Positions 24,521 through 35,361 of a stretch of DNA of 64,000 nucleotides are shown here, in pieces. The notes below the pieces were generated by a model that saw nothing but the letters and a program-made list of their open reading frames with translations, did no database searches and was not told the origin of the DNA. Each line of letters starts with the position of its first letter. Position 1 is the stretch's first letter. Origin of the DNA: Acanthaster planci. Lineage: Eukaryota; Echinodermata; Asteroidea; Valvatida; Acanthasteridae. Where the stretch lies: contig NW_019091516.1 in NCBI RefSeq assembly GCF_001949145.1, positions 479,196-543,195 on the forward strand. Reading direction: 5' to 3'. The position numbers and the translations under genes were made by a program.

Positions 24521-24773
24521 CACGGACGTGTATAAAAAACATGGACTTGCAACGCCTTTGTATGAAGAAGAAACCAACCAGCGGCCATTTTACTGAGCCG
24601 TATACAAAATTTGCGTGGGTTGGCTCCCTTTTATTGACGTCAGGAAGAACAAGGGCGGGCATTACCAGGAAAGCTTTGTATTCGGCTCGGTAAAATGGCC
24701 GCGAGTGGATTCAATGACCTCTATAAGCTGATTAAGGGCATTGCGAGTCCAGCGTTTATTGTACACGTCCGTG
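24521..24773. mobile_element. hAT-like MITE, 253 bp, with 8-bp target duplication
   Basis: The ends CACGGACGTGTA and TACACGTCCGTG are inverted. Similarity continues inward through the left-arm ATGGACTTGCAACGCC and GCGGCCATTTTACTGAGCCG and their reverse complements on the right, so nearly the whole element is a foldback. It is flanked by CTCTAATG at 24513-24520 and again at 24774-24781. An 8-bp duplication with CA..TG ends is the signature of hAT-superfamily insertion. There is no coding capacity. Confidence 0.85.
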
Positions 24774-26033
24774 CTCTAATGCTGTTTACACACACAATTA
24801 TGCGCCTGACGTAGTCACTTACATACGACGTCTCGTGTGAATATAGCGCCCTCTGCTACATGCACAATGCACCGGCCAAAAACGTAAAACCAGTCTTGGG
24901 GCAAGACTAGCGTGCTATGTGATCCGATCTGATCACTGTGGGCGCCCTCTATCACTTTTTAGTAAAAGAAATCAAATGAAAATAATATATATGACGAAAG
25001 AAATATATATAGGACGAAATTACGATTTCGTCATCAACAAAGGCGAACGGTTTACATTTGAATGGAAATTGAACACTCCGGTAGCTACCAAAAAAGGACA
25101 TAATTCAGTATCGTACTCGAGCTTCAGCCCACCCTAAGTCAGTATTTGGCGGATTAATCAAGGGAGAAACAGCGAGATATAACTGTACTCGATAGATTTT
25201 GAGGAGAAGGTTGAATTATGCGGAGACAAACTTCAAAAACGCGGATACAACCATGAAGAATCGACGGGATGCCTAAAAAAAGTGGCCACCAAGCTAGCCT
25301 GTTTCTGAGAGAATAGTTATCCCAAATAATAAAGTACAATGCTGGAAGGTTACGGATAACCCTTACCAATGTAACATGTGACAATGGCTTCAACACGAGT
25401 TAACATGAAATAGCAAAATACCTTTCCTCAAAAAGGCGAGCTTACATGAATTCGAGCAAGCGTGCTAAAAAGAAAAAACTCCACTTACCAGCAAGGCGAC
25501 ACTCAGCGCTAAAACAGGCCCTTCTTAAAAACTGGGATTTGATCGACTGAAATGAATATCTTAATGCACTCGTCCCAACTAAACCCTTCATTGCATATAA
25601 ACAGCACAGGAGTGGTACTGTCGAGCATTTATCGATATCCACTTTAAGAAAAGAATGGACGTGGAGAACATTGATTCAAATTCTAATGGAACACCTTGAG
25701 GAACAAAATTTAAAAAGTGTCTGTTAGGCATGGAATTCTCTCCCAAAATAACAAACATTGGAATTTGCCTACTCCGATCTTACCTTACAGAACAACGATA
25801 AAGATTCTTGACCAACAGTTGCAACAAATCAGTAAAAAAGAACCAAAAATGGTGACTGATGAAGTGCGAAAAACAAGGCACCGAAAATGTGCTCTGTTTC
25901 CCCCGACACAAGAGAGAGAGAGAGAGATAGAAAAAAACAAACAGATGGGACGGCGCCGCTCCGATCGGAACAAAAGAGGGCAGGTTTTTAAAGTATACTC
26001 TCCGCAATGGCGCGCGTTTATAATGGATTAATG

Positions 26034-27037
26034 GCGCGTTTGACGCGGAGCACAATGAGTGAGCGTGATGAATTTATTCCTTGATGTATCCGGTTCGTAA
26101 GTGTGACGTCACTTAAGTTTTAGCCACGCCCACTGCACACGTTCACTGCACATAGGGTTACATGCATTGATTGCCGTTTACATGTGCACCTTCAGCGATT
26201 GTCCAATGAGAGCCTGCAAATCGTGGCGCGTTTGCCTTAGTGACGAAGTCACTTACGAACAGGATGGTCTTTGCGCACGCGCAGAACGCGTGCAAAAACT
26301 TGCTACCATCTGTCTTTGTTTTGCCGCTAGGGGGTGTACTTCAACTCGGGGCAGATTATCACCGGTATACATTAGTGAATAAGAAACACAAAAGCACAAA
26401 TATACACAAACGAGCCCTTGCTTCGCCGAGCTTCGGATAGGGCCTAGGGAGTTTTAAAACTGCCGCTCTGCAGCGACTTTGGCTATGTGTCTGTGACGTC
26501 ATTGTTCCGAACAGAAGAGAACCGAAATTTGGAGTTGGTTCGCACCGGTTCAGAATGGAAGCAAATAAAGAGACAAGTTTTGTCGCCCCGCAAACAAGTG
26601 AATTATACATTTCATAAAGTGGCATGCATTTAAAGAGACGCCATACGGGACAACCAACATAATACCATACATTATCATTTTTTTGCTTTGCAGTGGTGGT
26701 AACGTAACGTCGGTGAATAGCCGCTGCCAAACGCGCACGAGATCACGCAGTGCGGTCCGCGCGCAGTGTTCTTCATCAAGTTTTTTTCTTTAATTATTCT
26801 GCTGACGTCATCGGACCCTGGACAGTGAATAAAAAGATGATTTTTTGTTTGAGTATAATAAATGAAGTGCCCCCCCATCGGCGGAAGAAAGAAAGGTGGT
26901 TACAAGTGGGTTCTTGCACGTGTTCTGCATGTACGCAAACACCCATTGATCTCCATTATATGGAGATCAATGCAAACACTGCGCAAGCCGGAATAAATTG
27001 GTTGCGCGTATTACTGTGCTCCGCATCAAACGCGCAT
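26034..27037. repeat. Inverted GC-rich termini about 1 kb apart
   Basis: GCGCGTTTGACGCGGAGCAC near 26034 and its reverse complement (GTGCTCCGCATCAAACGCGC) near 27013-27037 differ at one base over about 20. Between them lies mixed sequence with an unrelated 12-bp hairpin at 26944-26972 (CATTGATCTCCA and its complement). It could be a roughly 1-kb non-autonomous transposon, but no target duplication was identified. Confidence 0.45.
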
Positions 27038-27966
27038 ATACTTGCGCGCCATGAGGCGCGCCTATGAGGTGAGTACCAAAAAACACGCCCCCTTTACTTC
27101 CACTCGGAGTGCATAGGGCTGCACAAGTATTTCGGGGCAGTGGGGATATTAATCCCTGGTACGGTTTAGTAAAATCTGGTTTCACAAAAATTGAGAGCGC
27201 ATACTCAGTTCTTGACAAACACACGACCGAGAAATTAATCAAGCAGACACCGTTCCCTCCCTCGGTTCATACATTACTTTACATGGATTCACCCTTCGCG
27301 TCAGATACCTGGTAATGAGATGTGTGGACACTGCATTGGTTATATCCCCGTGACATTTTGTCAATATTCCTCTGATCCAATTTCGACGATATTGATTTCT
27401 TGACTTATATTATAACAGAAAACTGGTAGGGCGCCAGGTAGAGTCTGCTTGAGCATCGGAGCACCACGGGGAAGCGCTCTGATTGTGGCCAGCCGGGGAA
27501 AATACCCCGTTGTATTGAAATATCGATTGCACAATAATATAGGTTTTCCCGCAACTTTTCAAAATTGGCGCTCCAATTGACGTTAGGCTCGTTCGATTTA
27601 GCACGAAATTGATTGATGATCCATATCAACATTCAATCAGCCAAAATAATCTATCAATTTAACTCCATGAATATACGATTGCGATTTTTTGTTAAACCAT
27701 AAGGTTAAGTCGCTATTCAATTTAGAAAATACTAGGAACAGCAGTCCTTCGCACAGTCATTCTGTGGTACTCGGAATAGGCAAGCATTTCTGATATCCGT
27801 GCAATGTTTTTCATCAAAGTATAAATTTGAAATGTTTGAGGTTTGAATAATTTATTCAAATAACATCATGAAGAAAACGTGTTTCACTATGAAGAAATCT
27901 CTCTTAGTACACTATTCACCTTGGTGGGAGAACCTCTTATTCTATGAGCTCAAACGTTGAAACAAT

Positions 27967-28143
27967 ATGGCAGCTCGTGGTCGCCACACAAGAATATCCA
28001 ATGTTGATCGTGGTCGTTTGATTGAAGCATTTGAGGGAAATGGGCAAGTATACCTAGAACTGGCAGATAACCTTGGTACAATGAAGATTTATGAAAAGAA
28101 AGAAAAAAATTGGTTTCGTGTAATCCGACATGTTCTACTTTAA
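27967..28143 (+). pseudogene. Decayed transposase N-terminus (HTH region)
   Basis: A 58-codon frame begins MAARGRHTRISNVDRGRLIE and continues AFEGNGQVYLELADNLG. This is the layout of the homeodomain-like helix-turn-helix at the start of Tc1/mariner-IS630-type transposases. The match decays at about residue 38 and the frame stops at 28141. Downstream DNA to about 28320 has transposase-like fragments in another frame (KLNEKVGDNKGPGQISPAIK). No catalytic DDE region was found. The family call is from pattern memory only. Confidence 0.5.
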
Positions 28144-30328
28144 AAGAATAAAATCAAACTCGATATTATCCTAAGGAAAGCATTTAACAGAAGAAAAGTG
28201 AAGTTAAATGAAAAGGTTGGGGATAATAAAGGTCCAGGACAAATATCACCAGCGATCAAGAATATTTTGGAATTGTACGCCTATTATAATTATACAGACA
28301 CTTCTACATTGTCTCCAATATTCAGGCAATGTATACTTTTAACAGCTTACATTGCGAATATGAGTGCCCATTGACGAAAACGAAAGTAAAATTTGGATAC
28401 GAATCCGCCTCCCAGTCACCTAGAGCGAAATTGAGTGACGCTTGTGCGTTGTGAAATTGAACGATACTGTTACGAAATCGAATCCTCTTAAGCGCACGAC
28501 TCGACGTCTACAAACGAAATGGAATGAATCACGGGAATAATGGGCTTTGAGAAATCGCTCGAAGGTGAATGCATGTTCACGAATTGTAATGCTGTTTACA
28601 CAAATTCGGCTGGGAAAACCTATATAGGCCTACAGTTTAGAGAAACTTAGAAATTGTTTACACTTCAAGCAGTGTACTTTAATGACTGGTGTTGCCCTTA
28701 AATAATTATATCTATTAACTTCACTGTAGGTCAGTAGCCATTAATATTTCATTGCCCTGTACAAAAATTCGACTTAACCCGGATGGTTTTTTTTTGGGGG
28801 GGTGGATGGCATGAAAAGGGTGCAGCGTTCCTATGTGATGCCACTGTCAATCATATGCAGCAAGGTATGAGACGGAGAGAACCCCCCCTGCTTTGTGTTG
28901 GTCATTGTCTCGCAGGAATCTGGGGAACTCCTTTAAGACATCTTGGGGGATGTATTAAGTAACAATAGCCTGGAATGTGTATAGGGATTGGACACGTTAG
29001 GGGGGTACCCATCGGTCTCATTTCTTGCTGGGTATACTGTCAATGGCTTAAATCTGTGCAGGAAACTGGAGGGGGGTGACCTGCTTAGCCATGCATGGAC
29101 ATTTGAATAGCGAGGGAGGGGGGGCTGCACCACACACTACATATCGGGTGATGTTCATGATAAAGACGTATCTGTAATGTGTATCAAAATCATGCAGAAT
29201 CTTACATCAGAGTGACATATGTATGGTTTTATACAATTGTTTTCCCTTTTAAGTGATATTGCAAACATTTCAGTCGTTGGGAAATCCTAAAAGTTCTTCA
29301 CGACCCGCTTATTTTTTAAATTTTTTTTGCTCATCACATTAACAAAAAGGGGGGTGGGATTCAATAGTTTGCCAACCTCGGGGTTTACGACCATGTCCAC
29401 TGTACTTTTTACCAGAAGAACCGTGAATAATTTCAGGAAATTTTCACAGACCTATGCCAAGCTCATGGTGAAAACAAAATAAATTTTGCAAAATTCCCAA
29501 GGCAACTTCAATCTCTTCAACAACTTTGAAATTTCAGCTAAGGAAGCACCATTAAATGCAATAACCAATTAATCCCTTGACATTCAGAGTTCAACTAAGC
29601 AATATCGCCTACTTACTGTGCTTACAGCTGCCAGCCAAGAAACTCAACAAAACCCCGGTAAAAACAGTCACCACAGACACCTCAACAAACACACAACTAT
29701 ACAAAATAAAATTCACACACTGATCTAAGCTCCACCCAGACACCACCCAGCCACCCAAACACCCAGATCCGGTGACAAGACTCAAGCGCCATTACTGCGG
29801 TTAGTTTGGATACCAGACCCGATGATTCCGACTACTTCAAGAATCGATGGTCCGGTATCACCCAATGTCCACGTGACCAAGACTGCAGCAATTTTCATGG
29901 GTGCGCGTCATCATCGTGCGGGATGAGGATTGGACGAGCTAATGGTGTGCGCTCTACACGTGCCACGCTCTATGTCTGGCGACGAGTTCACACTCGATCC
30001 CAAGCATTGTATGCACTTGGGTTCATCGTTCATCAATGTTCATTGACAATGTCATGCTCTGGGGATCTACGTAATAATGCTGTTTGGTTCCCAGACCAAA
30101 CTGATCCCAACTGTGTTTGGCATCGGTCACCGATTGGGAGTTATTTGCTTTAGTAAACGAATGGCCCAAATCGAAACCAAAATTACACGGACTTTTACAA
30201 ATTGGAAATCGCCCAAAGTAATACATCAAGGTATTGATGGGGTGAGTGATATATACACGCAAAAGGCGTTTCAATCATAGAAGGCGTTTCCGCTGTGTCT
30301 CCACGTTTTGAACGGACCGATACCGATA

Positions 30329-30570
30329 CCAACACTCAACTTCGTCTTCGTCTCAGGCTTCGTATTTAGGAAACCAATCCCCGATTGTAGGCCTGAAGCG
30401 TTTAACTTAAATTGAAATACTGTAATGTTTGGCTCTTTTGCATCTTACTTGATCTTTTGTGGCACTATCAGACTTACTATTGCGCTTACAACCTCAAAGT
30501 CAGGAAGTTTAAAAAAAAAACAGTTGAAGCCCCCGACGGACCCCAAGTTGAGTATTGGAAAACGGCCTAG
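30329..30570. mobile_element. MITE-like repeat, copy A
   Basis: Shares its order and sequence with 63361-63588: GTCTCAGGCTTCG near the left end, ACTGTAAT, CATCTTA, TTTTGTGGCACTATCAGA, TTACTATTGCGCTTACA, CAAAGTCAG, and a right end AGTTGAGTATTGGAAAACGGCC. The ends are inverted around CCAA(C/T)ACTCAACTT. It is more decayed at its left end than copy B. Confidence 0.7.
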
Positions 30571-31620
30571 GATACGGAGGGAGTCCAGTAGACTGGCCCT
30601 CAGTCTGGGGCTATCTCAGGATACATTGCGAACGTAATAGTTTTTATTAATGCAGCTGGTCACTTAAAGCTTCTACATTACCCCTGCACAAAAAGTGTCT
30701 GCGTTGTTCACGGGCGTAATTCCCGGATGTGGAGGTATATATTACCCCACACTCTTTGACGAGGCAATCATAATCAGCCCCCTCCGTTTTTGTGAGAAAA
30801 ACTAAGGTGGGATGTGAAGAACTGTTGGAGCTTCCTTACAGCCAAAATGTATTCAATAAGACTCAAAGGGGGAGAACCACGCCGTTGACACCAGGGTTAA
30901 AAACTTACCATAAATATGCCGTTTGATGTAATTTCCTGCAGGAGTGTAATATACTGCAGATGCACATCATGAATGTCCCAATGTCAGTATCCCCATTCCA
31001 TGGCTGGCCAAGTCATACCCCACACCCCCAGTTCCCCGTACAGGTACTAATTGACGCGACCTTTCTTTGTTAAAAGGGCCTGAGATTTGTGGCTTTATAA
31101 CGGGCGAATAACACCAGGGCGAGTTTGAGCATCGACCATTAATTTGTCAACCCCTGGTCGATTTTGCCTGGTACCTGGGGCTTACCTGTTGAGTAGTGAG
31201 CTAATTTAAGGTACTTATTACATTTTATGCATAATGACAAGCTGTAATACTGTCCAACTACCAGCATGTTTCTGCTCTTCCACTCTAAGTCGCATTTCAA
31301 TACCTGTGAACAGGTATACAGACATTAATTGCAGACAGGAACGAAGTAAACAACTCCCGAAGCAGTGTCAGGCACGTACCAATTTCCTCATTTATCGGAC
31401 ATCCATTACCGGTTTTGTGTTAGCGCTACAACTGATCTCACGACAAGTTACGGAAACAAGCGAAGGAAACGAATGGAAACATCAATGAGATGTCACCGTG
31501 GACACTTTGTGGTTACCCACAGCTATTTTGAAGGGCTTTGACCGTCGTGCCATTGCTTTTCTGGTCAGAGACAACTGCCTGAACCGTAGTAGTTCAGCTC
31601 ATCGGAGGAATAACTCGGTC

Positions 31621-34232
31621 ATGAAAGCTTGGATAAAATGCCTGCTGCTCCTCGCCTGCACCTGTAGTTACATCGTGCTGGGCGGAGTCACCTTCATCGC
31701 CCTAGAGCATGAGGAGCCCATCAGAGTTCAGCGAGAACTCACCGAGGCTGTGGCCAGCTTCGTGGCCAACAACAGTTGCTGTGGTGTAACGGATGAAACC
31801 CTGCGAGACTTCCTGGAGGAAGTGGTCATCAAGGCGAACGAAAATGGGGTGTTTTGGTCCAAAGCGCACCCCGCCACGGGCTTAAAAGAAGTCTGGGTCC
31901 TTTCAAACGCCTTTCAGCTCTCGTTTGAAGTCGTTACAACAATTGGTAATGATTAAAGCTCTTAGCGCTACCATGTAAACAAAAGCATTGACAATAATTA
32001 TGCTAAAAATGAACGGTCACTTTGAAAACGTAGACTATAGACCAAAAATCATTTGGGGTGTTTTGATTTTATCATTTTTCTGCGCGTATGCACATGTGCG
32101 TTGAACTATCGGTTTCAGGCCCAAAAAACAGTCCCCGGTCACCGCGCGCGTTGCCGTAGACCTGCGCGTCGGCAAAATAATATTTTGTATTCAGTAAAAA
32201 ACGATTTCAAAAGTCTCTAAACTTACTTGATCAGCAGGAATTCTGCTACCGCGTAATTTTAACGTGTTTTTGACGGGCGCGGTTGAGTGATAGTAATGCA
32301 CGGTGAAGGAATCCCCCAGGCCTCCACACATTTCAGTCAGGTACTCTCATCAGATGACATCATGCGTGTATCTTAACACGAAGGCCGTGTCCGAATCAGT
32401 TGGCTGCGGCTTGATATTATGCATGATTCTACGGGTACTGACCGTGGATGCTGCCAAATACTCGGTGTAATTTCCGGCCGTAGCCAATTGATTCGGACCC
32501 AGGCCCACGTCTGCGAACCAGACAAACGAAGTGGTCTTACTTCCTGCTTACATATACAATCTGAAAACGGTTTTAAGCAACAAACCGTGAGAGGTCAGTC
32601 TATTTCAGTGTCGGTGAGGCAGGGGCGGTACATACACTTACATATACGTATGCAGTGCATGCTGTGGCGATGGACATCGCGTTATATTATGGCAACCATA
32701 CATGATGTACACGTAACAACACACTCATCGTCACTTGCCAAGAACGAAGGTAGATTAGAGTGAGAGGAGATTTCATTTTCTGAGCTGAATTTTTTCTCCA
32801 ATATGTTATATGCAACTTGTTTCTCATAAGCTAAAGCAGAAAACAATGTGCAAAGAATGTCATATAATGCTACCTCATGAGAATTTCTTTAAAACCGGAA
32901 TCTGGAGCTGAACATTTATTTTTCACATTTAATTTTTCCATGGTTGTGCTACTGTATTTTAACAAGCTCAATCATGCCAAGAATAGAAGCCTCTTGTTTG
33001 AGTGAGATGACTGAAGCCATTGCCTCTTGTCATATTTGATGGTCTTTTTATTAATTCAAAGAATTGTTAATTGTTAATTCACACTTCTTATAGTAACAAG
33101 GCCATGCGCTCTAAAGTCTATGTGCATGTACATCACTTCTAAGAAAAAAAGAGGAGGGGAAAACACGTTTCACCGCATCACTTTTGAACCAAGTGAATGA
33201 CCAGAAACCGGAGTCTTTTTTTTGGGGGGGGCTTATCTTCCGTTTATACATTGCAAGGGTTTTTATTATCCAAAAACAGTTTGGAACTGAGCCTACTTGG
33301 CGAGGTTATCGCTGCCGCAAAGACCCTCTGTCTACTCCGCTGCTTTTGTCACTGTAAGTGGGAGCTGAACTTTAACTTAAAACGGTCCATTTCGTGAGAA
33401 AACATTCCAAAGGGATTTAATGCTATTTGAATACACTGTGTCAATTTATAGAGCACCGTGATTTAAACCTTGATCCTTGTGAAAGTCAAACGAAGGCTGA
33501 CGGCTGTTTTGCTAGGTACGTGGGCAGTACCAGATCATTAATACCAAAGTCACACTGCAATTTTTTAATTTAGCTTTTCCCTCAATATAAACAGGGCAAG
33601 GATTGATTGTGCCAAGGACATTCCGGGGTCGATTGTTCTGCATGTTTTACGCCATCTTCGGAGTTCCACTCTGCTACTTAATGCTGACTACGGTGGGCGA
33701 CACTTGCTACTTCATGTGGAGGAAACTGCGTCGACTCTTCTCTCGCATCCGACGACGATCCATTCGCCTGACCTTAGGAGTGCCGTGTACCCTCTTCGTG
33801 TTGTATCTAGTCCTGGTCACCATTCCGGCTACATTCGTGGGTATAGCGGAGGGTTGGAACTACTTCACCTCAGAGTATTACTGCTTCATGATCATGAGCA
33901 CCGTGGGACTCGGAGACTTGTCCCGGAAAGCGCACAGTTCGGACTCGGTCATGATGAACTGGATCAGGAAGGTCTTCTCCGTGATCTACGACTTTGTCTG
34001 TCTCGGCATCATCTCCGTCATCTTGAAGGGTATAAATGAGTACAGGAAGGAAGTGCGTAGCCACAGGGAGGCCAAGAGACTGAAGAAGGAGACTGGGAAA
34101 GGGGAAGCAAGAAACGTCTCCTTCATTCCTTACAGTGTCGATCAGTTGCCCACAGAGCAAGGGCTCTCCACTTCTCAAGACTCCGAACAGGATTTTGGTT
34201 GTCCCTGTATCAAAGACACCGGAGCGTATTGA
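31621..34232 (+). CDS. Two-pore-domain K+ channel, array gene 4, variant GQG filter (320 aa)
   Basis: Exons are 31621..31945 and 33595..34232, phase-1 intron as in the paralogues. The start MKAWIK matches gene 3; an open frame extends 41 codons upstream but is not conserved. Protein order: M1 about 6-28, NNSCC with a glycosylation site at 50-52 and the expected cap Cys at 53/54, P1 VVTTI-GQG (109-111), M2 about 122-146, M3 about 170-192, P2 STVGLGD (GLG 213-215), and M4 about 233-255. Two departures stand out. Gln110 (CAA) replaces the filter-1 Tyr, and filter 2 is GLG rather than GFG. Asp241 also sits in the predicted M4, where paralogues are hydrophobic. CAA differs from TAC/TAT at two bases, so one base error would not explain it. 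Splice sites are canonical and the frame is intact, so this looks like a functional variant, not a pseudogene. Ion selectivity is uncertain. Confidence 0.9.
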
Positions 34233-35013
34233 ATCACGTGGTCCGGAAAACGAATCTGCCTTCCCCTTTGACACAGCACTCTCTTAAATACTGGAGGGCC
34301 AGTCTTTCAAATCCAAACAATGTTTTCTGTTGTCGTTGTTTATAATGACATTCGTACAATAAATTAATTTTAATACTTTGAGGCATGGATTTACGATCAG
34401 CCAAAATCTTAAAATGCAAGAGGCAACAGTGTTAGTCTCAGGATCAAATGCAATTAAATAGAAGAGTCAAAATACTATGACACAACGCAAGAAGGGCATC
34501 CGTTGAAACACATTAACAGGGTACCTACCCCTTTGGGAGGCGGTTTAGAAGCAAATGGCTTGATTGCAACGAGGCCCGCTTGTTTCTTTCAAGGAACAAT
34601 TAAAAAAACAAAACACAGGCGCAATGGCGCGAGAAAAGCACCAGTGTCCTCCTGCCTGTCCACAGAATTTCTGGAAAAGCAGTATACTTGATAAAACTCA
34701 AAAGGATTTTCCCAAGTTTATCATTCTAAATAAATGGAATTGTCTTCAGAGATTTTCATTCCATCCAAAAGACGCAAAAATTTCAATCGGTTAGGCTGAA
34801 ATCGAACCCGTGACTTTAACCACCTGTTACAATATACATAAAAATAAGTATTATTTGACAATATACACTTTTTTAAAACTTTAACAATGTAACCAAATTT
34901 ATTTGTATTTGTAAAACCTTTTATTCTTACTGTTTCGTGACAAATACCATACCGACATTTGACGTTTCTCTTCTTTTCTAAAGTCTTGAAGGTTTGCAAT
35001 GACCTTTTGTGAA
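34233..35013. other. 3' flank of array gene 4 with AATAAA at 34358-34363
   Basis: ACAATAAATTAATTTT lies about 125 nt after the stop codon and is a good polyadenylation candidate. No gene is supported in the rest. Confidence 0.55.
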
Positions 35014-35361
35014 TTTTTGCGTTGGGGAGATGTTAATTATATATAACAGGTTGTGCCCTTACCCAGCGTATATTAATAAGCACTGTATGCTCAGTGCTTG
35101 TCCGAGAGCTTGCGAAAAAAAAATACATCTTGAAAATAGTTCGTGGTACCCGCTGCTTCATTTGACTCGGACCGGCCAGCCGACCACGGCAAGCTCGGTG
35201 GTCGAGTGGTTAAGACATCTGCACTAGTAAGCAGGAGGTCGTGGGTTCGAGTCCCGTCCGAGTAAGCTTGGGAGGTTTTTTCGCAAGCTCTCGGACAAGC
35301 ATTGAGCATACAGTGCTTATTAATATACGTTGGGTAAGGGCAAAACCTGTTATATATAACC
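35014..35361. mobile_element. tRNA-like core framed by ~85-bp inverted arms
   Basis: The left arm (about 35036-35120, including CCTTACCCAGCGTATATTAA and TGTCCGAGAGCTTGCGAAAA) is mirrored at about 35275-35361 with only a few mismatches. The centre holds a tRNA-like module at about 35194-35266 with an A-box-like TGGTCGAGTGG and a B-box GGTTCGAGTCC. The outer segment GCGTTGGGGAGATGTTAA is kept only on the left here, but appears on related copies at 12599-12633 and 38509-38534. This suggests either a SINE nested in a foldback transposon or a composite family. Confidence 0.75.

Larger units (their letters stand above)
22454..31620. other. Large intergenic region rich in short transposons
   Basis: 9.2 kb without a supported gene. 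It holds a hairpin at 24126-24163, a hAT-like MITE at 24521-24773, inverted GC-rich copies at 26034 and 27013, a transposase remnant at 27967 and a dispersed repeat at 30329-30570. Elsewhere it is AT-rich with G/C homopolymers. Its single-frame ORFs are short and without family resemblance. Confidence 0.5.

Noticed and set aside
29806-30153. 115-codon ORF
   Set aside because: No start context, splice sites or domain pattern, and an overlapping antisense ORF exists. Probably chance.
31498-31620. Longer N-terminus for array gene 4
   Set aside because: The frame is open upstream of 31621, but the extra residues have no counterpart in the paralogues, all of which start at MK just before M1.
35194-35266. 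Possible tRNA gene with A and B boxes
   Set aside because: The acceptor stem pairs only in part, the anticodon loop is irregular, and the same sequence recurs at 12450 inside a repeat with inverted arms. It is better read as a tRNA-derived repeat module.
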